A DNA stretch of 64,000 bases from Paucimonas lemoignei (GCA_900475325.1 LS483371.1:5693501-5757500); one strand, 5' to 3'; positions 18,376 to 27,974 are shown, counted from the first letter of the stretch. Translations and numbers: made by a program. The notes: a model not told the origin generated them from the letters alone.

Positions 18376-18930
18376 ATGCCTATTCAGAATTCCCCTTACA
18401 AAGCATTCGCCACCCTGCTCAGCAGCAGCGGTCATCCTGTCTCCCCTGCCGAGTTGCATGGCCTGTTGCTGGGCCGCAGTTGCGCGGGCGCAGGCTTCGC
18501 TGCCGATGGCTGGCTTATTGATGCGACCGAGATCCTCGGCTCCGCGCCGGAAGACAACGTGCGTCAGGCATTGATCGGCCTTCAAGAGATGGTCAAAGGC
18601 GAGCTCACCAGCGACGACATGACTGTTGTGCTGCTCCTGCCTGGCGATGAAGAGCCACTGGGCGAGCGCGCCATCGCGCTCGGCCAATGGTGCCAGGGCT
18701 TCCTCGCAGGCTTCGGCCTGACCGCCGGCGACAACGCCATCAGCGGTGAAGCCATGGAAGTGCTGCAGGATCTGGCTGCGATCGCTCAGGTGCAGGACGC
18801 CCTGGAAGAGTCCGAAGACGGCGAGAGCGATTACATGGAAGTCATGGAATACCTGCGCGTAGCGCCGCTGTTGCTGTTCACCGAATGCAACAAACCTGAA
18901 GCGCCAGCGCCGAAACCCTCCTTGCATTGA
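18376..18930 (+). CDS. ygfB: UPF0149 family protein YgfB
   Basis: A 184-residue all-helical cytoplasmic protein. Family motifs are [16 protein letters not shown], the central [11 protein letters not shown] (around residue 97) and the acidic [17 protein letters not shown] end. In P. aeruginosa YgfB modulates expression of the amidase ampDh3 and beta-lactam resistance through AlpA; that role is known there and only inferred here. It starts the ygfB-pepP-ubiH-ubiI gene run. Confidence 0.92.
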   Translation: MPIQNSPYKAFATLLSSSGHPVSPAELHGLLLGRSCAGAGFAADGWLIDATEILGSAPEDNVRQALIGLQEMVKGELTSDDMTVVLLLPGDEEPLGERAIALGQWCQGFLAGFGLTAGDNAISGEAMEVLQDLAAIAQVQDALEESEDGESDYMEVMEYLRVAPLLLFTECNKPEAPAPKPSLH

Positions 18931-19006
18931 GTGCTCAGCACCGGCGAATCCAGTCATGCCCTGCGCACGGCATGGCTGGCACGCTGAACGGGAAATCCAC
19001 CTGCCT

Positions 19007-20350
19007 ATGATCCAGATCCCCAAGTCGGAATACGCTCGGCGGCGCAAGGCCTTGATGGCGCAGATGGAACCCAACAGCATCGCCATCCTGCCGGCTGCAG
19101 CGGTTGCGATTCGCAATCGTGATGTCGAGCACGTCTACCGGCAGGACAGCGATTTCCAGTACCTGAGCGGCTTTCCCGAACCCGAAGCTGTCGTGGTGTT
19201 GATGCCCGGTCGTGAACATGGCGAATACGTGTTGTTCTGCCGCGAGCGCAACGCCGAGCGGGAATTGTGGGATGGCCTGCGGGCGGGTCAGGAAGGCGCG
19301 ATCCGCGACTTTGGCGCCGATGACGCCTTCCCGATCAACGATCTCGACGAGATCCTGCCCGGTCTGATTGAAGGCCGTGAGCGCGTGTACTCGAACATGG
19401 GCAGCAACCCTGAGTTCGACCGGCATTTGATGGACTGGATCAACGTGATCCGCTCCAAGGCGCACCTGGGTGCGCAGCCGCCCAATGAATTCGTTGCGCT
19501 GGATCATCTGCTTCACGACATGCGTCTGTATAAATCAGCGGCAGAAGTGAAAGTGATGCGTGAAGCCGCGCAGATTTCCGCCCGCGCTCATGTGCGTGCT
19601 ATGCAAGCCTGCCGTCCCGGCCTGCACGAGTTCAGCCTTGAAGCCGAGCTGGATTATGAATTCCGCAAAGGCGGCGCGAAGATGCCCGCTTATGGCTCCA
19701 TCGTTGCCTCCGGCCGTAACGCGTGCATCCTGCATTACCAGCAGAATGACGCCGTGCTCAAGGACGGCGATGTGGTGTTGATTGACGCCGGTTGCGAGAT
19801 CGACTGCTACGCCAGCGATATCACCCGCACCTTTCCGGTCAGTGGCAAGTTCTCACCTGAGCAGAAAGCCATTTACGAACTGGTGCTCAAATCCCAGGAA
19901 GCTGCGTTCGCTGCCATCGGCCCGAACAAGCACTGGAATCAGGCCCACGAAGCGACAGTTCGGGTGATCACCACCGGATTGGTGGAACTGGGCTTGCTGC
20001 AAGGCGACGTAGACGAACTGATCGCCAACGAGACCTACAAGACTTTTTACATGCACCGCGCCGGTCACTGGCTGGGCATGGATGTGCACGATGTCGGCGA
20101 CTACAAGGTGGGCGGCGAGTGGCGCGTGCTGGAAGTCGGCATGGCGCTGACGGTAGAGCCGGGCATTTACATTTCCCCGGATAACCAGCAGGTCGCCAAG
20201 AAGTGGCGCGGCATTGGTGTGCGAATCGAGGATGACGTCGTGGTGACTAAACAAGGCTGTGAAATTCTGAGTCGCGATGTGCCCAAGTCCGTCGCTGAAA
20301 TCGAAGCGCTGATGGCCGCTGCGCGCCAGCAAACGGAATACGCAGTATGA
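19007..20350 (+). CDS. pepP: Xaa-Pro aminopeptidase
   Basis: A 447-residue manganese-dependent aminopeptidase that removes N-terminal residues before proline. The N-terminal domain (YARRRKALMAQMEPNSIAIL) is followed by the pita-bread catalytic domain with metal ligands in DAGCEIDCYASDITRTFP, HRAGHWLGMDVHDVG and TVEPGIYI. I chose ATG 19007 as it matches the family start; the upstream frame to 18956 is unlike the family. Its last bases overlap the ubiH start (ATGA), a long-known gene order. Confidence 0.95.
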   Translation: MIQIPKSEYARRRKALMAQMEPNSIAILPAAAVAIRNRDVEHVYRQDSDFQYLSGFPEPEAVVVLMPGREHGEYVLFCRERNAERELWDGLRAGQEGAIRDFGADDAFPINDLDEILPGLIEGRERVYSNMGSNPEFDRHLMDWINVIRSKAHLGAQPPNEFVALDHLLHDMRLYKSAAEVKVMREAAQISARAHVRAMQACRPGLHEFSLEAELDYEFRKGGAKMPAYGSIVASGRNACILHYQQNDAVLKDGDVVLIDAGCEIDCYASDITRTFPVSGKFSPEQKAIYELVLKSQEAAFAAIGPNKHWNQAHEATVRVITTGLVELGLLQGDVDELIANETYKTFYMHRAGHWLGMDVHDVGDYKVGGEWRVLEVGMALTVEPGIYISPDNQQVAKKWRGIGVRIEDDVVVTKQGCEILSRDVPKSVAEIEALMAAARQQTEYAV

Positions 20351-21534
20351 GCCGTTTCAACCTGGCGATTATCGGGGGCGGTCTGGTCGGTGCGAGCCTG
20401 GCGCTGGCGTTGCAGGCCGGGGCCAAGGAGCGCGGCTGGAAGATCGTGCTGATCGAACCCTTTGCGCCGGGCGATACCTATCAGCCCAGTTACGATGCGC
20501 GCTCATCGGCCCTTTCATTCGGTGCCCGCCAGATCTACGAACGTCTTGGGCTGTGGCAAGCCATTGCCCGCCGCGCCGAACCCATCCTGCATATTCAGGT
20601 GTCCGACCGTGGGCGCTTCGGCGCCGCGCGTTTGTCTGCACTGGAAGAAGGCGTGCCGGCCCTGGGCTATGTGGTGGAAAACGCCTGGCTGGGCCAATGC
20701 CTGTGGCAAGGCCTGGACAAGGACGTGGTCACCTGGCGCGTGCCGGCCGAAGTCAAACACATGAAAGCGCTGCCTGATGGCTACAGGCTGTTGCTGGACG
20801 ATGAAACCGAGCTGGAATGCGACTTGGCCGTGCTGGCTGATGGCGGGCGCTCCAGCCTGCGCGAGCAGTTGGGGATTGGCGTTCGCCAGCGGCCTTACAA
20901 CCAGAGCGCACTGATCGCCAACATCACTCCGAGCGAAGCCCATTGCGGGCAGGCGTTCGAACGTTTCACCGATGAAGGTCCGATGGCCTTGCTGCCGCTG
21001 CCGGAAAACCGCTGCGCATTGGTCTGGACCCGCACCGGCGCTGACACCCAGCGCCTGGCTGCGCTGGACGACCGCAGCTTCCTCAGCGAACTGCAGAATG
21101 TGTTCGGCTATCGCCTCGGCACGTTGCAGCAAGTCGGCGCGCGGCATGTGTACCCCCTCAACTTGATCGAAGCCGAAGAACAAGTCCGCTCGCACCTGGT
21201 CGTACTGGGTAACGCGGCCCATAGCCTGCACCCGATTGCGGGCCAGGGCTTCAACTTGTCTTTGCGTGATGCCGATGCGCTGGCCCATACCCTGCTGACC
21301 AGCGAAACGCAGCCCGGTGATTTGCCGACCTTGCAGCGTTATCGCGAACAGCAGCGTCTGGATCAACAGTTGACCGTGGGTTTTTCCGATCAGGTCACGC
21401 GTCTGTTCGGCAGCAACCAGCCGCTGATTGCCGCTGGCCGCAACATTGGTTTGCTCGGTCTCGATTTATTGCCTCCGGCCAAACGCTGGTTCGCCCGGCA
21501 GGCCATGGGGCTGGGAACTCGGCCCAATGTCTAA
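20347..21534 (+). CDS. ubiH: 2-octaprenyl-6-methoxyphenol hydroxylase
   Basis: A 395-residue FAD monooxygenase of ubiquinone biosynthesis. The dinucleotide-binding motif is at the N-terminus (LAIIGGGLVGASLALALQ), with the DG motif (DLAVLADGGRSSLRE) near 165 and the GD-type FAD site changed to VVLGNAAHSLHPIAGQGFNL near 285. It overlaps pepP by four bases and is followed after 52 bases by a second hydroxylase of the same family. Confidence 0.92.
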   Translation: MSRFNLAIIGGGLVGASLALALQAGAKERGWKIVLIEPFAPGDTYQPSYDARSSALSFGARQIYERLGLWQAIARRAEPILHIQVSDRGRFGAARLSALEEGVPALGYVVENAWLGQCLWQGLDKDVVTWRVPAEVKHMKALPDGYRLLLDDETELECDLAVLADGGRSSLREQLGIGVRQRPYNQSALIANITPSEAHCGQAFERFTDEGPMALLPLPENRCALVWTRTGADTQRLAALDDRSFLSELQNVFGYRLGTLQQVGARHVYPLNLIEAEEQVRSHLVVLGNAAHSLHPIAGQGFNLSLRDADALAHTLLTSETQPGDLPTLQRYREQQRLDQQLTVGFSDQVTRLFGSNQPLIAAGRNIGLLGLDLLPPAKRWFARQAMGLGTRPNV

Positions 21535-21586
21535 CCCACTGTTTTGTATTCACCGGCTCACGCCCTCAGCGAGAACGATTTAAAGC

Positions 21587-22807
21587 ATGGAAACCCGCGC
21601 AGATCTGCTGATTGTTGGAGCCGGAATGGTCGGCAGCGCCTTGGCGCTGGCGCTGCAAGGCAGTGGCCTGAATATCATCGTGGTCGACGGTGGCCCGCTG
21701 AGCGTCAAGCCGTTCGACACACAGGCGCCCTTCGAGCCTCGGGTCAGCGCCTTGTCTGCCGCCAGCCAGCGCATCCTGCAACGCCTGGATGTATGGGATG
21801 GCATCGCCCAACGTCGCGCCAGCCCATACGGCGAAATGCAGGTCTGGGATGGCAGCGGTACCGGACAGATCCACTTTTCTGCCGCCAGCGTGCACGCCGA
21901 TGTGCTCGGCCATATCGTCGAAAACCGCGTGGTTCAGGACGCCTTGCTGGACCGATTGCATGATTGCGATATCGGCTTGCTGGCCAATGCGCGTCTCGAG
22001 CAGATCCGTCGCTCCGGCGATGACTGGCTGCTGACGCTGGCCGATGGCCGACAATTGCGCGCGCCGCTGGTGGTGGCCGCAGACGGCGCCAACTCTGCTG
22101 TGCGCAAACTGACCGGCACAGCCACCCGCGAATGGGATTACCTGCATCACGCCATCGTCACCAGCGTGCGCACTGAGCGATCGCATCACAAAACGGCCTG
22201 GCAGCGTTTTACGGACAACGGCCCTTTGGCCTTTTTGCCGCTGGAGCGGGCGGGCGAGCATTGGTGCTCTATCGTCTGGTCGGTTACACCCAATGAAGCA
22301 GAGCGCCTCACCGCGCTGGACGACGCGACCTTCTGCCGCGAACTTGAGCAGGCGTTTGAAGGCCGTCTCGGGCCTGTAATGGCTGCAGACCCGCGTGTAT
22401 GCGTGCCGTTGCGCCAGCGTCATGCCAAGCGCTATGTGGCTGAAGGCTTGGCCTTGATCGGCGACGCGGCGCACACCATCCACCCGCTGGCCGGGCAAGG
22501 GGTGAATCTGGGCTTCCTCGATGCGGCGGTGCTGGCTGAAGTACTGCTGCACGCTGTCGAGCGTGGCGAGCGCTTGGCAGACATCCGCGTGCTGAGCCGC
22601 TTCGAACGCCGCCGCATGCCGCACAATTTGGCCTTGATGGCAGCGATGGAAGGCTTCGAGCGCTTGTTCCAGGCGGATCAACTGCCGTTGCGATGGCTGC
22701 GCAATACAGGCCTGAAGCTGGTCAATCAAATGCCGGAAGCCAAAGCGACGTTTGTGCGCCAGGCGCTGGGGTTGAGCGGGGATTTGCCGGAGTTGGCGCG
22801 TTTGTAG
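21587..22807 (+). CDS. Ubiquinone biosynthesis FAD hydroxylase (UbiI/UbiF/VisC type)
   Basis: A 406-residue FAD-dependent aromatic hydroxylase paralogous to UbiH. Motifs are LLIVGAGMVGSALALALQ at the N-terminus, VVAADGANSAVRKL near 165-178 and ALIGDAAHTIHPLAGQGVNL near 290. The HPLAGQGVNLGFLDA segment is typical of UbiI/VisC and UbiF. It probably performs the C5 or C6 hydroxylation of the quinone ring; the exact position cannot be decided from sequence. Last gene of the ygfB-pepP-ubiH run. Confidence 0.88.
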   Translation: METRADLLIVGAGMVGSALALALQGSGLNIIVVDGGPLSVKPFDTQAPFEPRVSALSAASQRILQRLDVWDGIAQRRASPYGEMQVWDGSGTGQIHFSAASVHADVLGHIVENRVVQDALLDRLHDCDIGLLANARLEQIRRSGDDWLLTLADGRQLRAPLVVAADGANSAVRKLTGTATREWDYLHHAIVTSVRTERSHHKTAWQRFTDNGPLAFLPLERAGEHWCSIVWSVTPNEAERLTALDDATFCRELEQAFEGRLGPVMAADPRVCVPLRQRHAKRYVAEGLALIGDAAHTIHPLAGQGVNLGFLDAAVLAEVLLHAVERGERLADIRVLSRFERRRMPHNLALMAAMEGFERLFQADQLPLRWLRNTGLKLVNQMPEAKATFVRQALGLSGDLPELARL

Positions 22808-22883
22808 AGCCTGTCGGCGTTTATCCTGTGGGGGATTTGTGTATGCCTGCAACCCCACGGGATCCCAGCCTCAATTGATTCCT

Positions 22884-23005
22884 GTGGGAGCGACCGGGGT
22901 GGCGCTCCACCTTGCTCGCGAAGGCAATGTTCCTGCCGCCAGATATATATCGGATGTCCCGACCTCTTCGCGAGCAAGGTGGAGCGCCACCCCGGTCGCT
23001 CCCAC
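22884..23005. repeat. REPIN with enlarged palindromic arms
   Basis: The left arm reads GTGGGAGCGA, then CCGGGGTGGCGCTCCAC, then CTTGCTCGCGAAGGC. The right arm is the exact inverse, including the added segment. In all other copies of this class a single G occupies the place of the added 17 bases. The linker and flanks match the ordinary REPIN at 7053-7143. Confidence 0.85.
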
Positions 23006-23115
23006 AAGTTTTCACCCACCCGGACTGCCCCGCAACATTCTGTTACGCGTCCAGCCAGACGTGGCAAATGGGATTCACTACCATTTCGCCTCATTTTGCG
23101 AAGCGAGACACTCCC

Positions 23116-24117
23116 ATGCAGGCAAGCAAGCGTCTTCTGGCTGCGTTGACACTGACAGTGCTCGGCACCACCGCCCAGGCTGCCGATGAGGTCGTGGTTT
23201 ATTCCTCTCGAATTGACGAGCTGATCAAGCCGGTTTTCGACGCGTATACCGCCAAGACCGGTGTAAAGGTCAAGTTCATCACCGACAAGGAAGCGCCGCT
23301 GATGCAGCGCATCAAGGCCGAAGGCGAGAACGCAACCGCTGACCTGTTGCTCACCGTGGACGCCGGTAACCTCTGGCAGGCGGAACAGATGGGCATTCTG
23401 CAGCCCTTCACCTCTCCGGTGATCGACGCCAACATTCCTGCGCAATACCGCTCTTCCACCCACAGCTGGACAGGCCTGAGCCTGCGCGCGCGGACCATCG
23501 CCTACTCCACGGACCGGGTGAAGCCTGCGGAGCTGTCCACGTACGAAGCGCTGGCGGGCAAAGACTGGGAAGGTCGCCTGTGCCTGCGTACGGCCAAGAA
23601 AGTCTACAACCAGTCGCTGACGGCGACCCTGATCGAAACCCATGGCGCCGAAGCCTCCGAGAAGATCCTCAAGGGCTGGGTCAATAACCTGTCTACGGAT
23701 GTGTTCTCCGATGACATCGCCGTGCTGGAAGCGATCAACGCCGGGCAATGCGATGTCGGCATCGTCAACACTTACTACTACGGCCGCCTGCACAAGGAAA
23801 AACCTGAGCTGGCGGTGAAGCTGTTCTGGCCTAACCAGGCGGATCGCGGGGTTCACGTAAACCTGTCGGGTATCGGTCTGACCAAACATGCGCCGCACCC
23901 GGAGGCCGCCAAGGCGATGGTCGAGTGGATGACAGGACCTGAAGCCCAGGCAATCTTCTCCGGCACCAACCAGGAATTCCCGGCCAACCCGAACGTCGCG
24001 CCTTCTGCGGAAGTGGCGAGCTGGGGCGCATTCAAGGCTGATACCATCCCGGTCGAAGTCGCCGGCAAGCGCCAGGCCGAAGCGATCCGCATGATGGATC
24101 GCGTGGGTTGGAATTGA
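23116..24117 (+). CDS. hitA: Iron(III) ABC transporter, periplasmic binding protein
   Basis: A 333-residue ferric-ion-binding protein of the FbpA/HitA class. The signal peptide is [20 protein letters not shown]; the mature start is [18 protein letters not shown]. Two adjacent tyrosines that bind iron in the family are in [10 protein letters not shown] (about residue 220). I chose ATG 23116 for the signal peptide; the longer frame runs through the REPIN. An inverted repeat AAATGG-N9-CCATTT at 23066-23086 lies upstream; it is a poor Fur-box match. The permease gene follows after a REPIN. Confidence 0.92.
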   Translation: MQASKRLLAALTLTVLGTTAQAADEVVVYSSRIDELIKPVFDAYTAKTGVKVKFITDKEAPLMQRIKAEGENATADLLLTVDAGNLWQAEQMGILQPFTSPVIDANIPAQYRSSTHSWTGLSLRARTIAYSTDRVKPAELSTYEALAGKDWEGRLCLRTAKKVYNQSLTATLIETHGAEASEKILKGWVNNLSTDVFSDDIAVLEAINAGQCDVGIVNTYYYGRLHKEKPELAVKLFWPNQADRGVHVNLSGIGLTKHAPHPEAAKAMVEWMTGPEAQAIFSGTNQEFPANPNVAPSAEVASWGAFKADTIPVEVAGKRQAEAIRMMDRVGWN

Positions 24118-24147
24118 TCAGCGCTCGCTCCCATAGGTGAACACCCT

Positions 24148-24237
24148 GTGGGAGCGAGCTTGCTCGCGAAGGGGCCAGTACATCCGACACATCTTCAGTT
24201 GTTGGATTATTGTCTTCGCGAGCAAGCTCGCTCCCAC
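24148..24237. repeat. REPIN inside the hitA-hitB operon, AGCTTGCT arm type
   Basis: GTGGGAGCGAGCTTGCTCGC and its inverse begin 31 bases after the hitA stop and end 36 bases before the hitB start. In mRNA this would form a long hairpin between the two cistrons. Confidence 0.87.
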
Positions 24238-24272
24238 CTAATTTGTAGTATCCGCCCCACCGAGACCCACCC

Positions 24273-25889
24273 TTGGCCCATCCCGCCCAACGCCGCTGGT
24301 ATCCGCTTGTCTTCAGCATCGCTGCACTGGTGCTGCTGCCGTTGAGCGTTTTGCTGTTGTCCTGGCAAACCATCGACGCGCAGATCTGGGCGCATCTGTG
24401 GGATACCCAGATGACCCGCCTGCTCGGCAATACCCTGACGTTGATCCTGGGCGTCGGGGTGGGCGTCACGTTGCTCGGCGTCAGTCTCGCCTGGCTCACC
24501 AGCCTGTGTGAATTCCCCGGCCGACGCTGGCTGGACTGGGCCTTGATGCTGCCCTTCGCGATTCCGGCCTATGTGCTGGCCTTCGTGTTTGTCGGCCTGC
24601 TGGATTTTGCGGGCCCCGTGCAGACGCTGCTCCGCGAATGGTTTGGCACCGGCTTTCGTCTGCCGCGCGTGCGTTCCACCGGGGGCGTGATCATTGTGCT
24701 GGTGCTGGTGTTCTATCCCTACGTCTACCTGCTGGCGCGCACGGCATTCATCGCTCAGGGCAAAGGTTTGATGGAGGCGGCGCGGATTCTCGGGCAAACA
24801 CCGCTGCAAGCCTTCTGGCGGGTCGCGTTGCCCATGGCTCGCCCGGCGATTGGCGCTGGTGTCGCGCTGGCGTTGATGGAGACCCTGGCGGATTTCGGCG
24901 CCGTGTCGGTGTTCAACTTCGATACCTTCACCACCGCCATTTATAAAACCTGGTACGGCTTCTTCAGCCTCTCCAGCGCGGCGCAGTTGGCGAGCCTGCT
25001 ATTACTGGCGGTGATGGTGGTTTTGTACGGCGAACGTCGGGCCCGAGGCGCAAGCCGCGCCACCAACGAGCGCCCACGGGTCAAGGCGCTCTACCACCTG
25101 CGCGGCTTCAAGGCCCTGGCGGCCAGTGTCTGGTGTGGATTGGTGGTCATCTGTGCGTTTGCGGTGCCGATGCTGCAACTGATCATCTGGGTCTGGCAAC
25201 GGGGGCGTTTCGATCTCGATGAGCGCTACACCGGGCTGATCTTGCACACGCTGTACTTGGGCGGCATGGCGGCGCTGATTACCGTCAGTGTGGCGCTGGT
25301 CCTGGCCTTCGCCCGGCGCCTGGCTCCTACACCGGCAATAAACGCCGGCGTCGGGCTGGCCAATCTGGGCTACGCCCTGCCCGGTTCGGTGCTGGCGGTG
25401 TCGATCATGCTGGCGTTCAGTTATCTGGATCGCGAGCTGGTGATCCCACTGTCCAGCTGGCTGGGCGGCGCAGGCAAGCCACTGTTGCTGGGCAGCCTTT
25501 CGGCGCTGTTGCTCGCTTATCTGGTGCGCTTCATTGCTGTGGCCTATGGGCCGCTGGAGAACAGCCTGTCGCGCATTCGCCCTTCTCTGCCAGAAGCCGC
25601 ACGAAGCCTGGGTGTCAGTGGGCCGCGATTGTTTTTCAAGGTGTATCTGCCGTTGCTGGTGCCCGGTGCCTTGAGCGCCGCGCTGCTGGTCTTCGTTGAT
25701 GTACTCAAAGAAATGCCCGCCACCCTGCTCATGCGCCCGTTTGGATGGGACACGCTGGCAGTGCGCATCTTTGAAATGACCAGCGAAGGTGAGTGGGCCA
25801 GAGCCGCCCTGCCCGCTCTGACCTTGGTACTCGTTGGCTTGTTGCCAGTCATCGGTTTAATCAGGCGTTCTGCACGCCGAAACGGTTAG
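24273..25889 (+). CDS. hitB: Iron(III) ABC transporter, permease (double-domain)
   Basis: A 538-residue inner-membrane permease with two fused binding-protein-dependent transport domains, about 12 hydrophobic segments. Each half has its ATPase-coupling loop (LMEAARILGQTPLQAFWRVA near 170 and LPEAARSLGVSGPRLFFKVY near 445). This FbpB/HitB architecture pairs with hitA just upstream. The start is probably TTG 24273 (AHPAQRRWYPLVF), since no ATG or GTG fits the family N-terminus; the ribosome-binding site is weak. No ATPase gene (hitC) is present nearby, so it must be encoded elsewhere. Confidence 0.9.
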   Translation: MAHPAQRRWYPLVFSIAALVLLPLSVLLLSWQTIDAQIWAHLWDTQMTRLLGNTLTLILGVGVGVTLLGVSLAWLTSLCEFPGRRWLDWALMLPFAIPAYVLAFVFVGLLDFAGPVQTLLREWFGTGFRLPRVRSTGGVIIVLVLVFYPYVYLLARTAFIAQGKGLMEAARILGQTPLQAFWRVALPMARPAIGAGVALALMETLADFGAVSVFNFDTFTTAIYKTWYGFFSLSSAAQLASLLLLAVMVVLYGERRARGASRATNERPRVKALYHLRGFKALAASVWCGLVVICAFAVPMLQLIIWVWQRGRFDLDERYTGLILHTLYLGGMAALITVSVALVLAFARRLAPTPAINAGVGLANLGYALPGSVLAVSIMLAFSYLDRELVIPLSSWLGGAGKPLLLGSLSALLLAYLVRFIAVAYGPLENSLSRIRPSLPEAARSLGVSGPRLFFKVYLPLLVPGALSAALLVFVDVLKEMPATLLMRPFGWDTLAVRIFEMTSEGEWARAALPALTLVLVGLLPVIGLIRRSARRNG

Positions 25890-26043
25890 GTGCGGGTCTA
25901 CCGCCGTGCGGCTACAATGCGCCGCAATCGGTGTGGTCTGTCAGACTGTTCGACATGTTGCGATCTGCTCCAAACCCCAATTCACGGGGGCCTGTCAGCG
26001 TTTTGCCTGTCCGCACCTTCGCCACGCCCGGAAGGAGAAACCC

Positions 26044-27126
26044 ATGGGACAGCGTACGCCGCTCTTCGACCTGCACCTCGCGCTGGGCGCGAAGATGGTC
26101 GACTTTGGTGGTTGGGATATGCCGCTGCATTACGGATCGCAGGTCGAGGAACACCATCAGGTGCGCCGCGATTGCGGTGTGTTCGATGTCTCTCACATGC
26201 ACGTCATTGATGTGGCAGGCACGCAGGCCAAAATCTGGCTTCAGCGTCTGCTCGCCAACGATGTCGATCGGCTCAAGGATGTAGGTAGCGCGCTGTACAG
26301 CGCGATGCTCGATTCCGACGGGGGGATCGTCGACGACATGATTGTCTATCTGGCGCCGGACGGTTATCGCCTGGTGGTCAATGCGGCCACGGGTGACAAG
26401 GACCTGGCCTGGATGTTCGTACACCTGAACGACTTCGACGTGAAGCTGACCCGCCGTACGGATTTGTCGATGCTGGCGATTCAAGGCCCTCATGCGCGGA
26501 CCAAGATTGCCGAGCTGTTGAGTTCATCGCGCGCCGAGCTTATCCGTCAGCTCAAGCCATTCGAAGGTCGTCAGGAAGGTGACTGGTTCATCGCCCGCAC
26601 CGGCTACACGGGTGAAGACGGGCTGGAAATCATCCTGCCGTCGCAGCAGGCGCCGGGCTTTTTCAATGATCTGGTGGGCGCGGGCATTTCCCCTATCGGC
26701 CTCGGCGCGCGGGATACCTTGCGCCTGGAAGCGGGCATGAACCTATACGGCCAGGATATCGACGAGAGCGTATCGCCGCTGGTCGCCAATATGGCCTGGA
26801 GCATCGCCTGGGAGCCTGCAGACCGCCAATTCATCGGCCGTGCCGCACTGGAAGCCGAGCGCGCTAGAGGCGTGACATCAAAACTGGTCGGGCTGGTGCT
26901 CGAAGAGCGCGGTGTTTTACGCGCCCATCAGGTGGTGCGCATCGCAGAAATTGGCGAAGGAGAGATCACCAGTGGTAGTTTCTCTCCTACGCTAAGCAAA
27001 TCGATTGCCTTGGCACGTGTGCCCATCGCAACCGCTGACCGCGCCGAGGTGGAAATCCGCGGCAAATGGTATCCGGTTCGCGTGGTACGCCCCACGTTTG
27101 TACGTCATGGCCGAGCCATGATTTGA
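26044..27126 (+). CDS. gcvT: Glycine cleavage system T-protein (aminomethyltransferase)
   Basis: A 360-residue enzyme that moves the methylene group from the lipoyl arm of GcvH to tetrahydrofolate and releases ammonia. Family segments are MVDFGGWDMPLHYGSQVEEH, CGVFDVSHMHVIDV and the folate-site Asp in DSDGGIVDDMIVYL. GGAAGGAGAAACCC precedes the ATG at 26044. The stop codon lies in an ATTTG pentanucleotide repeat. gcvH follows after 81 bases, but gcvP is not in the window. Confidence 0.94.
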   Translation: MGQRTPLFDLHLALGAKMVDFGGWDMPLHYGSQVEEHHQVRRDCGVFDVSHMHVIDVAGTQAKIWLQRLLANDVDRLKDVGSALYSAMLDSDGGIVDDMIVYLAPDGYRLVVNAATGDKDLAWMFVHLNDFDVKLTRRTDLSMLAIQGPHARTKIAELLSSSRAELIRQLKPFEGRQEGDWFIARTGYTGEDGLEIILPSQQAPGFFNDLVGAGISPIGLGARDTLRLEAGMNLYGQDIDESVSPLVANMAWSIAWEPADRQFIGRAALEAERARGVTSKLVGLVLEERGVLRAHQVVRIAEIGEGEITSGSFSPTLSKSIALARVPIATADRAEVEIRGKWYPVRVVRPTFVRHGRAMI

Positions 27127-27140
27127 TTTGATTTGATTTG
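27121..27140. repeat. Pentanucleotide repeat (ATTTG)x4 at the gcvT stop
   Basis: Four perfect ATTTG units followed by ATTC. The first unit includes the last codon and TGA stop of gcvT. Unit gain or loss downstream of the stop would not alter the protein. Confidence 0.85.
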
Positions 27141-27207
27141 ATTCAACTGACTGTGAACTGAATTTTTCTGGCGGGTTTACCGCTGACCCGACTTTGAGGA
27201 TGACTAA

Positions 27208-27591
27208 ATGAGCACTATCCCCGCCGAACTGCGTTTCGCTGAAAGCCACGAATGGGCGAAAAAAGAAGGTGATCTGATCGTCGTCGGTATTTCCGATCAC
27301 GCTCAGGAAGCGCTGGGTGATGTGGTTTTCGTCGAGCTGCCGGAAATCGGCAAGGTCTTCGCTGCTGGCGACGCTGCTGGTGTTGTTGAATCGGTGAAAG
27401 CCGCGTCCGACATTTACTCGCCGGTAGGCGGCGAAGTGGTTGAAGTCAACGAAGCACTGGGCGGCGAGCCTGAGCTGCTGAACTCCTCGCCTTACTCGGC
27501 GTGGATCTTCAAGGTCAAGCCAAGCGATGTGGATGCAGACCTGGCAAAACTGCTTGACGCAGCGGGCTACCAGAGCGCTATCGGCGAATAA
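27208..27591 (+). CDS. gcvH: Glycine cleavage system H-protein
   Basis: A 127-residue lipoyl carrier protein that shuttles the aminomethyl group between GcvP, GcvT and GcvL. The lipoylated lysine is K64 in [15 protein letters not shown]. The family start [13 protein letters not shown] is intact and the length is standard. GAGGATGA precedes the ATG. A strong terminator follows directly, ending the gcvT-gcvH unit without gcvP. Confidence 0.96.
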   Translation: MSTIPAELRFAESHEWAKKEGDLIVVGISDHAQEALGDVVFVELPEIGKVFAAGDAAGVVESVKAASDIYSPVGGEVVEVNEALGGEPELLNSSPYSAWIFKVKPSDVDADLAKLLDAAGYQSAIGE

Positions 27592-27606
27592 GCCGAAACG
27601 TCAGCC

Positions 27607-27641
27607 ATAAAAAATGCCGCTCAATGGAGCGGCATTTTTTT
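27607..27641. terminator. Bidirectional terminator between gcvH and the DUF2388 gene
   Basis: AAAAAATGCCGCTC, loop AATG, GAGCGGCATTTTTTT. A/T flanks on both sides let it serve both convergent genes. Confidence 0.9.
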
Positions 27642-27650
27642 GTCTGGTGC

Positions 27651-27974
27651 TTACTGGTTTTCAGCAACCAGGTTCTTGGTCAGGATGGCGTTGGCCAGGT
27701 CCATGTCCGAAGCGTTCAGGCCTGGGTTCTCGCTGCGCAATTGCGCGATAGCGGCTTCCAGGAAAGGACCGCGGATACCGCCGTCGCTGGCGACGAAGCT
27801 GCCTGCGTCGTCCTGTGCAGCAACGATCAGCTTGTGATCCTTGAACGTCAGATAAGTCGAACCGGTGGTGGCGCCGGAGGAAATGACATCGCGCCAGAAC
27901 CCTGCGTCAGCCATTGCTGAACCGACCGGGAGAGAAAGCAGAGCAAACGTGGCGACAGCGAGCTTGAGACGCAT
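27651..27974 (-). CDS. DUF2388 exported protein
   Basis: A 107-residue protein with a clear signal peptide (RLKLAVATFALLSLPVGSAM, cleavage after AMA). The mature part shows WRDVISSGATTGSTYLTFKD and ends FVASDGGIRGPFLEAAIAQLR, features of the DUF2388 family common in Pseudomonas. I chose ATG 27974 (GGAG ten bases upstream, signal peptide) over a longer frame. Function unknown; such small Pseudomonas exported proteins often occur in multiple copies. Confidence 0.85.
   Translation of the reverse strand: MRLKLAVATFALLSLPVGSAMADAGFWRDVISSGATTGSTYLTFKDHKLIVAAQDDAGSFVASDGGIRGPFLEAAIAQLRSENPGLNASDMDLANAILTKNLVAENQ

Noticed and set aside
23066..23086. Fur box upstream of hitA
   Set aside because: AAATGG-N9-CCATTT is an inverted repeat but matches the Fur consensus poorly; kept only as a note in the hitA entry.
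25890..26043. Glycine riboswitch ahead of gcvT
   Set aside because: I see none of the paired glycine-aptamer landmarks in this short leader.
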